From: Clostridiales bacterium
GTDB lineage: Bacteria > Bacillota > Clostridia > Oscillospirales > Acutalibacteraceae
Length of the DNA stretch: 22,594 bases
Assembly: GCA_019419895.1 (NCBI GenBank)
Contig: JAHZIE010000020.1
Location: forward strand, 1 to 22,594
Reading direction: 5' to 3'
Part shown: positions 13,180-22,500 of the stretch, in pieces
Layout: each line of letters begins with the position of its first letter
Numbering within the stretch: position 1 is the stretch's first letter
Notes under the pieces: generated by a model
What the model saw: only the letters and a program-made list of their open reading frames with translations
Database searches by the model: none
Told to the model about the DNA's origin: nothing
Program-made: the position numbers and the translations under genes

Positions 13180-15273
13180 ATGTCAAAATTAGTGATTGTG
13201 GAATCGCCTGCAAAGGCGAAAACCATTAAGAAATATTTGGGCGGCGGTTATGAAGTTATCGCTTCCATGGGGCATGTCAGGGATCTGCCGGAACGCCGTC
13301 TGAGTGTTGATGTCAAAAAAGGATTTAAGCCGAAATATGAAGTGATCAAGGGAAAGGAAAAGCTGGTTGAGGAACTGGAAAAGCTGGCGGGAAAGAGCGA
13401 AAAGGTTTATCTCGCCACCGACCCCGATCGGGAGGGGGAGGCGATTTCCTGGCATCTGGCTTATCTGCTGGGGCTTGACCTGGGAGAAAAGGACCGGGTG
13501 ACCTTTAATGAGATCACAAAGACGGGAGTCCAGGAGGGGATGGAGCATCCCAGGCAGATTGATATCGATCTGGTCAATGCCCAACAGGCAAGGAGAATCC
13601 TGGACCGTTTGGTGGGCTATAAGCTCAGTCCCTTTATTTCACAGAAAATCCGCCGCGGCCTTTCCGCGGGGCGGGTGCAGTCTGTCGCGGTCCGGCTGAT
13701 TGTCGACCGGGAAGAGGAAATCCGGGCTTTCGTGCCGGAAGAGTACTGGTCTATTGATGGGAAATTTATTCCCAAGGGGGCAAAAAAGGCTTTCCCAGCC
13801 GCTTTTTATGGGGATGAAAATGGAAAGATAAAAATTACTGGAAAAGAACAGGCGGATGAGATCCTGGGGGAGCTTGAAAATGCCCAGTTTGTCATCTCAT
13901 CCTTAAAAAAAGGAACCCGGCGCCGTTCTCCCGCGCCCCCCTTTAATACTTCCACCCTCCAGCAGGAGGCGTCACGCCGCCTGGGCTTTCAGGCCAGAAG
14001 GACGATGAAGGCGGCCCAGGAGCTGTATGAGGGCGTGGAAGTGGAAGGCATGGGGGCCGGCGGTTTGATTACCTATATGAGAACCGACTCCCTGCGTATT
14101 TCGGAGGACGCCATGGCGGAAGCCTCCCAATATATTAAGGGAAGATTCGGCGATAAATACGCCCCGGAAAAGCCGCGGGTTTATAAAACCCGGGCCAACG
14201 CCCAGGATGGCCATGAGGCCATCCGTCCCACCATGCCGTCTCTGGAGCCTGAAAGGGTAAAATCCAGCCTGACTTCTGATCAGTTCAAGCTGTATAAACT
14301 GATTTGGGAGCGGTTTATCGCTTGTCAGATGGCCAACTGTATCCAGGCCACCACCCAGGCGGATATTTCCGCGGGCAGATATATTTTTAAAGCCTCCGGC
14401 TATACCATCACCTTTGACGGCTTTACCGCCCTGTATGAGGAAAGCAAGGATGAGGAAGAGGAAAGCTCGGGCGCCCTTCCCCCATTGGAAAAGGGGATGC
14501 TCCTGAAGGTCAAGGAGCTCAAGGGGAATCAGCATTTTACCCAGCCGCCGCCAAGATACACGGAAGCGTCCCTGATCAAGACGCTGGAAGAAAATGGAAT
14601 CGGCCGCCCGTCCACCTATGCGGCGACGATTTCCACCATCACCGCCAGGGAATATGTGGTGAGAGAGGCAAAGCAGCTCAAGCCCACGGAATTGGGCGAA
14701 GTGACCACCAAGCTCATGAAGGAGCGTTTTCCTAAAATTGTCAATGTGAAATTTACCGCCCAGATGGAAAATGATCTCGACAGCATTGAAGAGGGCAAGA
14801 ACAACTGGGTTGATACCATAGATAAGTTCTATCAGGATTTTGACAAGACCCTTCAAACCGCTAAGGAGAGCATGCAGGGGGTCAAAATCAAGCTTCAGGA
14901 GGAAGAAACCGATTTTATCTGTGAAAAATGCGGCAGGCGGATGGTGGTTAAAACCGGAAGGTTTGGAAAATTTATCGCCTGTCCCGGATATCCGGAATGC
15001 AAAAATATTAAAAAGATCGTGCAGGAAACTGGAGCGCAGTGCCCTAAATGCGGAGGAAAAATCATCGTAAAGAAATCAAAGCGCGGCAGGGTATTCTATG
15101 GATGCGATCAGTATCCCAATTGTGACTTTGTTTCTTGGGATGAGCCGTCGGCCGAGACGTGCCCCAAGTGCGGCAAAGCTCTCTTTACCAAAAAGGGAAA
15201 AAATCCAAAGCTATACTGTATCACTGAGGGATGTGGATTTGAAAAAACAGTGGAAAAGAAGGAAGAAGCCTGA
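13180..15273 (+). CDS. topA: DNA topoisomerase I
   Basis: Type IA topoisomerase that relaxes negative supercoils by single-strand passage. Its 697 residues include the TOPRIM domain with Glu8 (VESPAKAKT) and Asp81-x-Asp83 (ATDPDREGE) that hold magnesium, and the catalytic Tyr299 in GLITYMRTDS. The C-terminus carries three four-cysteine zinc ribbons beginning at about residues 581, 621 and 661 (CEKCG, CPKCG, CPKCG), the usual Firmicute arrangement. The ATG at 13180 follows GGAGG by 7 nt. The 90-nt gap after dprA shows no clear promoter. No missing catalytic residue was seen. Confidence 0.98.
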   Translation: MSKLVIVESPAKAKTIKKYLGGGYEVIASMGHVRDLPERRLSVDVKKGFKPKYEVIKGKEKLVEELEKLAGKSEKVYLATDPDREGEAISWHLAYLLGLDLGEKDRVTFNEITKTGVQEGMEHPRQIDIDLVNAQQARRILDRLVGYKLSPFISQKIRRGLSAGRVQSVAVRLIVDREEEIRAFVPEEYWSIDGKFIPKGAKKAFPAAFYGDENGKIKITGKEQADEILGELENAQFVISSLKKGTRRRSPAPPFNTSTLQQEASRRLGFQARRTMKAAQELYEGVEVEGMGAGGLITYMRTDSLRISEDAMAEASQYIKGRFGDKYAPEKPRVYKTRANAQDGHEAIRPTMPSLEPERVKSSLTSDQFKLYKLIWERFIACQMANCIQATTQADISAGRYIFKASGYTITFDGFTALYEESKDEEEESSGALPPLEKGMLLKVKELKGNQHFTQPPPRYTEASLIKTLEENGIGRPSTYAATISTITAREYVVREAKQLKPTELGEVTTKLMKERFPKIVNVKFTAQMENDLDSIEEGKNNWVDTIDKFYQDFDKTLQTAKESMQGVKIKLQEEETDFICEKCGRRMVVKTGRFGKFIACPGYPECKNIKKIVQETGAQCPKCGGKIIVKKSKRGRVFYGCDQYPNCDFVSWDEPSAETCPKCGKALFTKKGKNPKLYCITEGCGFEKTVEKKEEA

Positions 15274-15319
15274 TTTAGCACAGTAAAAATGGTAAAAGAA
15301 GATTTCGGGAGGAACTGGT

Positions 15320-16660
15320 TTGCGGGAGATGGAAAATAAAAAGGCGGTTGTCATTGGGGCGGGACTGGCAGGCTGTGAGGCCGCATGGCAGCTGGCCGGC
15401 CGGGGGATCCCGGTGTTGTTGTATGAAATGAAGCCATATAAGCATACAGCCGCCCATTCCATGGATGGACTTGCGGAATTGGTTTGCTCCAATTCCCTGA
15501 AGGCGGAGCGGATTGAGAGCGCCGCCGGCCTGCTGAAGGAGGAAATGAGCCGCCTTGGCTCCCTGCTGGTTCCCTGCGCGAAGGAATGCAGGGTTCCCGC
15601 CGGGGGCGCGTTGGCAGTGGACAGGGAAAAATTTTCCGCCGCCGTCACCCAAAGGATTGAGGGGCATCCCCTCATTGAAATTGTCCATGAGGAGGTTACG
15701 GATATTCCAAATCAGGGGATCTGTATTATTGCCACCGGCCCCCTGACGGAGGAACCTCTGGCCGGGAAAATTGAAGCCCTCTGCGGTGGCGGCCTGAGCT
15801 TTTATGACGCGGCGGCTCCCATTGTGACCTTTGAAAGCATTGATATGGAGCACGCATTTTTTGCTTCCCGCTATGACAAGGGCGGGGACGACGCTTATAT
15901 CAACTGCCCCATGGACAGAGAGGAATATGAAGCTTTCTATGAAGCTCTTCTTCAGGGGGAGCGGGCGATGCTTCATAAATTTGATAAACCTGTTGTTTAT
16001 GAGGGATGCATGCCTATTGAAATTATGGCCCAAAGAGGGGCGGATACCATTCGTTTCGGTCCCTTGAAGCCGGTGGGACTCCGGGATCCCAGAACAGGGC
16101 GCCGGCCCTGGGCGGTGGTGCAGCTCCGCCGGGAAAATTCGGAGGGGACCTTATATAATCTGGTAGGATTTCAGACGAATTTGAAGTTTGCCGAGCAGAA
16201 AAGGGTATTTGGATTAATTCCCGCCCTGCGGGAGGCTGAATTTGTCCGTTACGGCGTCATGCACCGCAACACCTTTTTGAATTCCCCGGCTGTTTTGGAT
16301 GCCGATTTCCAGACGCGCCGTCGCCCCGGCCTGTTTTTTGCCGGGCAGATGACTGGAGTGGAAGGATATATGGAGTCGGCGGCCTCCGGTATTATGGCTG
16401 GGCGAAACGCCGCCCGTCTGCTGCTGGGGGAAGAAACGGAGGTTTTGCCGGAAGAAACCATGATAGGAGCCTTGAGCCGTTATGTCAGCGGAGCCCAAAC
16501 GAAGGACTTTCAGCCTATGGGGGCTAATTTTGGCGTTCTTCCTCCTTTGGAGGAGCATATCCGGGATAAAAAAGCACGCTATGGCGCGTTGGCCCAGAGG
16601 GCGCTGGTAAAACTGGAAGAGCATTTGCATTCCATGGAAGAGCATGGGACAAATTTCTAA
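15320..16660 (+). CDS. trmFO: Folate/FAD-dependent tRNA (uracil-54-C5) methyltransferase
   Basis: Makes ribothymidine at position 54 of the tRNA T-loop, taking carbon from methylenetetrahydrofolate and electrons from FAD; the Gram-positive alternative to TrmA. FAD-binding GAGLAGCEAAW lies at the N-terminus, and the two functional cysteines are present in ELVCSNSLK and VYEGCMPIE (Cys53 and Cys227 counted from the ATG at 15329, near the B. subtilis positions 53 and 226). The C-terminal part with GQMTGVEGYMESAASG is characteristic. Start: TTG at 15320 is 6 nt after GGGAGGA, a better spacing than ATG at 15329, so I give 446 residues; the ATG would remove only three. The gene follows topA after 46 nt, the common order. 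Confidence 0.96.
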   Translation: MREMENKKAVVIGAGLAGCEAAWQLAGRGIPVLLYEMKPYKHTAAHSMDGLAELVCSNSLKAERIESAAGLLKEEMSRLGSLLVPCAKECRVPAGGALAVDREKFSAAVTQRIEGHPLIEIVHEEVTDIPNQGICIIATGPLTEEPLAGKIEALCGGGLSFYDAAAPIVTFESIDMEHAFFASRYDKGGDDAYINCPMDREEYEAFYEALLQGERAMLHKFDKPVVYEGCMPIEIMAQRGADTIRFGPLKPVGLRDPRTGRRPWAVVQLRRENSEGTLYNLVGFQTNLKFAEQKRVFGLIPALREAEFVRYGVMHRNTFLNSPAVLDADFQTRRRPGLFFAGQMTGVEGYMESAASGIMAGRNAARLLLGEETEVLPEETMIGALSRYVSGAQTKDFQPMGANFGVLPPLEEHIRDKKARYGALAQRALVKLEEHLHSMEEHGTNF

Positions 16661-16724
16661 TATTCTATTGGAAAAATAAACATAAATAATGGAAGGCCCA
16701 GAACTGAGAAAGAAGGCAGAAAAG

Positions 16725-17747
16725 ATGAAAATTATCGTAGACGCGTTCGGAGGAGACAATGCGCCTTTGGAAATACTCAAAGGCTGCGCCTTGGCCCTGC
16801 AGGAACTGGATATGGAAATTCTGCTCACCGGAGATGAAAAGGTGATCCGAAAGGTGGCGGAGGAAAACGGCATTTCGCTGGAGCGGATGGAGATTGTCCA
16901 TGCGCCTGAGGTCATTACCATGGAGGAGCACGCGGGAGAAATTATGAAAAGCAAGCGGGGCTGTTCTATGGCGGAGGGACTCAGGCGTCTGGCCGCCGGA
17001 GAGGGGGATGCCTTTGTCACAGCCGGAAGCACCGGCGCGTTGGTGGTGGGGGCAACCAGAATTGTCCGCCGCCTCAAGGGGATCAAACGGCCCGCGCTGG
17101 CTCCGGTGATGCCCAGCGATACGGGCATGTTTATGCTCATCGACTGCGGCGCCAACGTGGAATGCAAGCCGGAAAATCTACAGCAGTTCGGGCTGATGGG
17201 TTCTGTTTATATGGAGCAGGTGATGGGAGTAAAGAATCCCAGGGTCGGGCTTGCCAATATCGGCACGGAGGAAACCAAGGGCGGCGAGCTGCAGCAGCAG
17301 GCGCTGGCTTTGCTCAAAAAGACGCCGGTCAACTTTGTTGGCAATGTGGAATCACGGGATATCCCTGCCGGGGTAGCCGACGTGGTGGTTTCCGATGGTT
17401 TTACGGGCAACATTATCCTCAAGCTTTATGAGGGCTTGGCCACTGTGATGATGAAAAATATAAAGCGGATTTTTTATTCCAATTTCAAAACGAAAATCGG
17501 CGCCCTTTTGATTAAGAAAGATATGTATTCCTTTAAGAAAAAGATGGACTATAATGAATACGGCGGCGCGCCGCTTATGGGAATCTCCAAGCCGGTGTTC
17601 AAATCCCACGGCAGCTCTAATGCCAATACCTTTCGCAACGCTTTGCGCAACACCTATCTTTTTGTTCAGAAGGATGTGGTGGGGAAGATTTCCGATTCCC
17701 TGGCTTCTATGAAGCTGGAAGAGGACGGGCAGGACAGCCGGGAATAA
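16725..17747 (+). CDS. plsX: Phosphate acyltransferase PlsX
   Basis: Converts acyl-ACP to acyl-phosphate, which PlsY uses to acylate glycerol-3-phosphate; first step of phospholipid synthesis in most Gram-positives. The ATG at 16725 gives 340 residues starting MKIIVDAFGGDNAP, the family N-terminus; the frame is open to an ATG at 16689 but those 12 residues are not conserved. Other marks are GSTGALVVGATRIV, the PALAPVMPS segment, the DCGANVECKPENLQQF stretch and NVESRDIPAGVADVVVSDGFTGN. It ends in a 9-bp hairpin spanning the stop codon and is followed by rnc. In many relatives acpP or fab genes stand between plsX and rnc; none fits in the 60-nt gap here. Confidence 0.96.
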   Translation: MKIIVDAFGGDNAPLEILKGCALALQELDMEILLTGDEKVIRKVAEENGISLERMEIVHAPEVITMEEHAGEIMKSKRGCSMAEGLRRLAAGEGDAFVTAGSTGALVVGATRIVRRLKGIKRPALAPVMPSDTGMFMLIDCGANVECKPENLQQFGLMGSVYMEQVMGVKNPRVGLANIGTEETKGGELQQQALALLKKTPVNFVGNVESRDIPAGVADVVVSDGFTGNIILKLYEGLATVMMKNIKRIFYSNFKTKIGALLIKKDMYSFKKKMDYNEYGGAPLMGISKPVFKSHGSSNANTFRNALRNTYLFVQKDVVGKISDSLASMKLEEDGQDSRE

Positions 17748-17757
17748 CTCCCGGCTG
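17735..17757 (+). other. Perfect 9-bp hairpin across the plsX stop codon, upstream of rnc
   Basis: CAGCCGGGA (17735-17743) and TCCCGGCTG (17749-17757) are exact inverted repeats around a 5-base loop (ATAAC) that holds the plsX TAA. No T run follows, so it is not an intrinsic terminator. It lies 51 nt before the rnc start and could affect plsX mRNA ends or rnc expression. Confidence 0.7.
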
Positions 17758-17807
17758 GAGGGAAAAATTAAATAATATCAATCAGGCAGGGAAAGGAGAA
17801 TGGTTTT

Positions 17808-18485
17808 ATGGAGAAAAGCTTGCAGGACAGAATCGGCTACCATTATAAAAATGAGAAATTGCTGGCGGTTGCTTTAACCCACTCCTCTTATGCCAATGAA
17901 TCCAAGGGGAAGATAGTGTCCAATGAGAGGCTGGAATTTCTGGGCGACGCGGTTCTCAGCATTATAACGGCAGACTATTTATTTCATAATTTCCCGGATT
18001 TGCCGGAGGGGGAGCTGACAAAGTGGAGGGCTTCCCTTGTATGTGAAAAAGCCCTGTGCGGATTTGCCAGGGAGCTTGGCTTGGGCGGGGAGCTCCGTCT
18101 GGGTAAGGGGGAGCAGCATTCTGGAGGCGCCCAACGTCCTTCCATTCTGGCGGACGCCTTTGAAGCGGTGATTGCTTCCATTTATTTGGATGGAGGTATG
18201 GACGCGGCCAAAAAATTTGTCCTGCGCTTTATCGGCAGGGACATCCACAGCAAAAAACTCCACGTCTTTAAGGATTACAAAACCATGCTGCAGGAAATTA
18301 TCCAGCAGAATCCGGAGGAGCGGCTGGAATATGTCCTTGTAGGGGAAAGCGGCCCGGATCATGACAAGCACTTTGTTGCGGAGGTACGGCTGAACAGCAA
18401 TGTTCTGAGTAAGGGTGGCGGACGGAGCAAGAAGGAAGCTGAGCAGGAGGCCGCCCGCCTGGCATTGGAGCTGATGGGATATTGA
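17808..18485 (+). CDS. rnc: Ribonuclease III
   Basis: Double-strand-specific endoribonuclease that processes rRNA precursors and other structured RNAs, acting as a dimer. The 225-residue product carries the signature NERLEFLGDAVL (39-50) and the metal-binding carboxylates Glu40, Glu43, Asp47, Asp116 and Glu119, followed by a C-terminal double-stranded RNA-binding domain (about 155-225) containing GGGRSKKEAEQEAARLAL. A purine-rich AAAGGAGAATGG precedes the ATG. The stop codon overlaps the start of the radical SAM gene (TTGA), and rnc-...-smc is a common Firmicute arrangement. Confidence 0.97.
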   Translation: MEKSLQDRIGYHYKNEKLLAVALTHSSYANESKGKIVSNERLEFLGDAVLSIITADYLFHNFPDLPEGELTKWRASLVCEKALCGFARELGLGGELRLGKGEQHSGGAQRPSILADAFEAVIASIYLDGGMDAAKKFVLRFIGRDIHSKKLHVFKDYKTMLQEIIQQNPEERLEYVLVGESGPDHDKHFVAEVRLNSNVLSKGGGRSKKEAEQEAARLALELMGY

Positions 18486-19495
18486 AGCATGCCAATGTGG
18501 CCCTTTTTATTCCTCATTTGGGATGTCCCCATCACTGCAGTTTCTGTGATCAAAGGGCAATCACGGGACAGGGGGATATTCCAGGGGCGCGGGACGTGGT
18601 CCGCGCGGCGGAAATTGGAAAGGAGAGCTTGGGAGAAAGGGCAAGGGAGGCGGAGATCGCCTTTTTCGGCGGGAGCTTCACGGCCATTGACCGGTCTTAT
18701 ATGGACAGCCTTCTTTCAGCGGCCTATCCTTTTATTCAACGGGGGGATTACCGTGGTATCCGCGTTTCCACCCGGCCGGACGCGATTGACGAAAAGATAC
18801 TTTCACATCTCAGGAAGATGGGGGTGACCTCTATTGAGCTCGGCGCCCAGTCCATGGACGACAGGGTGCTTTCCCTGAACAGAAGGGGGCACGTCAGCGC
18901 CGATGTAGAGCGTGCGTCCTGCCTGATTCGTGAAAATGGCTTTTCGCTTGGGTTGCAGATGATGACCGGCCTGTATGGGGATACGGCCGAAGGAGCATGG
19001 AGGACGGCGCGGGCTCTTGCGGCGCTTTGTCCGGATACCATGCGGATTTATCCTGCGATTGTAATGAAGAATACTCAGCTTGCCCGGTGGTATGCCGCTG
19101 GGGAATATGTGCCTGTGAGTCTGGAACAGGCGGTGGAGCTGTGCGCGGATTTGCTGGATTATTTTGAATCAAAGGGCATTCGGGTGATTCGTCTGGGACT
19201 TCATGACGGTTCCCAGCTGGAGAAGGAACGGATTGCCGGTCCGTGGCATCCGGCGTTTCGGGAGCTGTGCGAAAGCAGGCGCTACTTCAAAAAAGCCCGC
19301 GTCCTGTTGGAGAGGAAAAACCGGAGGGGGCAAAGGAGCGTCCTGCTGGTGCATCCGTCGGCAGTATCCCAGATGACGGGGCAGAAAAAGGAAAACCTGA
19401 TCCGGTTATCGCAGGAAGGATATGAGGTGCGGGTGAAGGCCTGCGTGGAAATGCCCAGAGGCGGAGTCGCCCTGGAAGAAAGTATGCAGAAGTAA
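18482..19495 (+). CDS. Radical SAM protein, Elp3-like, without acetyltransferase domain
   Basis: A 337-residue radical SAM protein with the cluster motif C-x3-C-x2-C at Cys15, Cys19 and Cys22 (GCPHHCSFC), close to the N-terminus, followed by FFGGSFTAID, a GG motif typical for SAM binding, and STRPDAI, IELGAQSMDD and YPAIVMKNTQLARWY. These match the radical SAM part of Elp3/COG1243 proteins, but the C-terminal GNAT acetyltransferase domain of true Elp3 is missing. The family is common between rnc and smc in Clostridia; its substrate is not known to me, though tRNA wobble-uridine chemistry is a reasonable guess from Elp3. Start is TTG at 18482, overlapping the rnc stop by 4 nt (TTGA); no better start lies downstream before the cysteines. 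Confidence 0.88.
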   Translation: MKHANVALFIPHLGCPHHCSFCDQRAITGQGDIPGARDVVRAAEIGKESLGERAREAEIAFFGGSFTAIDRSYMDSLLSAAYPFIQRGDYRGIRVSTRPDAIDEKILSHLRKMGVTSIELGAQSMDDRVLSLNRRGHVSADVERASCLIRENGFSLGLQMMTGLYGDTAEGAWRTARALAALCPDTMRIYPAIVMKNTQLARWYAAGEYVPVSLEQAVELCADLLDYFESKGIRVIRLGLHDGSQLEKERIAGPWHPAFRELCESRRYFKKARVLLERKNRRGQRSVLLVHPSAVSQMTGQKKENLIRLSQEGYEVRVKACVEMPRGGVALEESMQK

Positions 19496-19507
19496 GGATG
19501 GAACACT

Positions 19508-22500
19508 ATGCTCATCAAATCACTGGAAATACAGGGCTTTAAGTCCTTTCCCGACAAAACGGTGCTCTCTTTTGGAAAAGGGATTACCGCCGTTGTGGGC
19601 CCTAATGGGAGTGGAAAAAGCAATATCAGCGACGCGGTGCGCTGGGTGCTGGGGGAACAGTCCACCAAGTCCCTCCGCGGCGCGAAAATGGAGGATGTGG
19701 TTTTCGCGGGTACAGCCAACCGCAAGGCGCAGGGCTTTGCCCAGGTTTCCATGGTGATCGACAACACCGACCGACGCATTCCTTTTGACGGGGACGAGGT
19801 AGTGGTTACCCGCCGTTATTACCGTTCCGGGGAGAGCGAATATCTGCTCAATAAGGCGTCGGTCCGTCTCAGGGATGTCCATGAGCTTTTTATGGACACC
19901 GGGCTGGGACGGGACGGCTATTCCATTATCAGCCAGGGTAAAATCGCCGATATTGTGGGCGCGAAATCCGATGACAGAAGAGAGGTCTTTGAAGAAGCCG
20001 CCGGCATTTCCAAATACCGCTACCGCAAAAACGAGGCGGAGCGCCGTTTGGGACAGGCCCAGGAGAATCTCCTCCGCCTGAAGGATATTCTGACGGAATT
20101 GGAGGACAGGGTGGGTCCCCTGAAAGAACAGGCGGAAAAGGCCAAGCGTTTTTTAGAATACGCGGAGGTCAGAAAGAGGCTTGAAATTGGGCTGTGGCTC
20201 AATACCCTGGAAAAATCCGCCAATTCCCTGCGCAGGCAGGAGGAAAAGCTTGAGGTCATAGGCGAGCAGCACCGCGGTGTCGAGCGGCAGATGGAAGAGC
20301 TGCAAAGACGGATGGACGAAAGCTTTTCCGCCTATAACCAGAAGGCGGCCGAGATCGATGAGGTCCGCCGCGCCGCCGCCGCCCGGGAGGAGTTGGCCGC
20401 GAAACGGGAGGGCGAAATCTCTGTCTTGGAGAATGACATCCGCCATAACAACGAGACGATAGAACGTTTCCGGCAGGAAATCAACCAGGCGGGGCTTTCC
20501 TTTCAGGATATGGAAGAGGAAATCCGGCGTAAGAGGGATTCTATCACAGTGGAGGAAGCCAATCTTTCAGAAAAACAGAAGGAGATAGAGGAGGTATCCT
20601 CCCAGCTGGAGCATCTGCGTTTGGGCGTCAGCGAATACTCTGAGCGTATGGAACAGCTTTCCCAGGAGCTGGGAGAGTTGTCCAGGCAGTCCTCGGAAAA
20701 AAAAGTTGAGGCCCTGACCGCGGAATCCTCTTTGGCGGAGATCGAAAACCGTTCCGCCGCCGTGGAGGATTCCCTTGACGGACTGCGAAAGGAGCAGGAG
20801 CGCCTTTTGGAGGAAATGGGGGAATACCGTGAACAGATAAAGGAACATGAAGCCAAGGCGGAGGAGCTTTCCAACACGGCGAAGGGATATGAAATGCGTC
20901 TGGACGCCAGAAAAAGAAAAGCGGAGGAGCTCAAGGCGCAGGCCGATAGGCTATCCCTGGACGTTCAGGAAAGAGAACGCCGGGCGGCAATGCTGGAGGA
21001 TTTGGAAAAAAATTTGGAGGGCTTTGCCCACAGTGTAAAAATGGTGGTGAAGGAAGGGGAACGGGGAACCCTTCACGGAATTCACGGGCCGGTTTCCCGT
21101 CTGCTCCATGTGCCGGAAAAATATGCTATCGCAATTGAAATCGGCCTTGGAGGAGCGATGCAGAATGTGGTATGCTCCAATGAGGAGGACGCCAAGCGGG
21201 CGATTGCCTTTTTGAAAAAGAGGGATGGAGGCAGGGCCACCTTCCTGCCACTGACGGGAATCCGGGGCAGCGAGCTTTCGGAAAAGGGGTTGGAGGACTG
21301 CTTTGGCTTTGTGGGGATTGCAAGCTCCCTGGTAGACTGCGATCCCAGGTACGACGGCATAAAAAAATCCCTTCTTGGAAGAATTGCCGTGGCGGAGGAT
21401 CTCGATGCCGCTGTGGACATCGCAAAAAAATACAGCTACCGCTTTCGAGTAGTGACGCTGGACGGTCAGGTGGTCAACGCGGGCGGTTCCCTGACCGGCG
21501 GATCTCTGGCAAGGAACGCGGGGCTTTTAAACCGCACCAACGAGATAAAAAGGATTCGGGAGGAAGCGGCCTCCCTGTCAGAAAAATGGAAGCTTTTGCA
21601 GCAAAGCCTGAAATCCGCCCAGCAGGAGGCATCTGCGGCCGAGGCGGCTTTGGGCGGAACCCAGGCGGAGATTTCCGTTAATCAGGAGGATAAGATCCGG
21701 GTGGAGGCGGAGTTACGCGGCGTAACCAGCCGGCTGGAGGCCTGCCGTATCTCCCTGGGACAGCTGGAGAAGGAAAAGGAATCCGCCGCCGGCCGTATGA
21801 CCGGGCTTTCCCGGATGATTGAAAAGGCTCGAAAAGAGAGGGAAGCGTTAAAGAAAGAAATTGAAGACAAGGAAGAGCGGCTTAGCCTGCTTACCGGAGA
21901 CAGGGAAAAATTTTCCGGTACCAGGGAGGCCCTTTCCGAACGCCTGTCGGATATCCGTTTGGAAGCTGTCGCGCTGGAAAAGGATATCGCGTCCTTCCGC
22001 CAGGCCATTGCTGAGATGGGCAAAAGAAAGGAAGAGCAGGAGGAACGCTCCAAAGCCCTCAAGGCTGAAGTGGAGCGGGTAAAGGAAGAAAACCGGCGGA
22101 TTGAGGAGAAAATTTCCCAGTTAAGGGAAGAAACGGCCGGACTGCGGGAAAAGGCAAAGCAGGCGGAGACGACCATTGCCTCCCTTTCCAAAGAGCGGAT
22201 GGAGCTGGAACAGGCTTCTTCCCGCCTCCGTCAGGAGGAAAGGGAGAAGTCGGCGGAGAAGGAAGCCGTGGGACGGGAGCTTTCCCGCTTGGAGGAGCAG
22301 AAGGCTTCCCTTCAGAAGGAATATGACGACATTATCCGCAGGCTGTGGGATGAGTATGAGCTGACCCGGCGAGAAGCGGAAGAAAATTCCGCGCCGGTTG
22401 AAAACGTTCTGGAGGCTCAAAAGGAGCTTTCTGAGATAAAAGGGAAGATTAAGGCCCTCGGTTCGGTCAATATGGGCGCCATCGACGAGTATGCCGAAGT

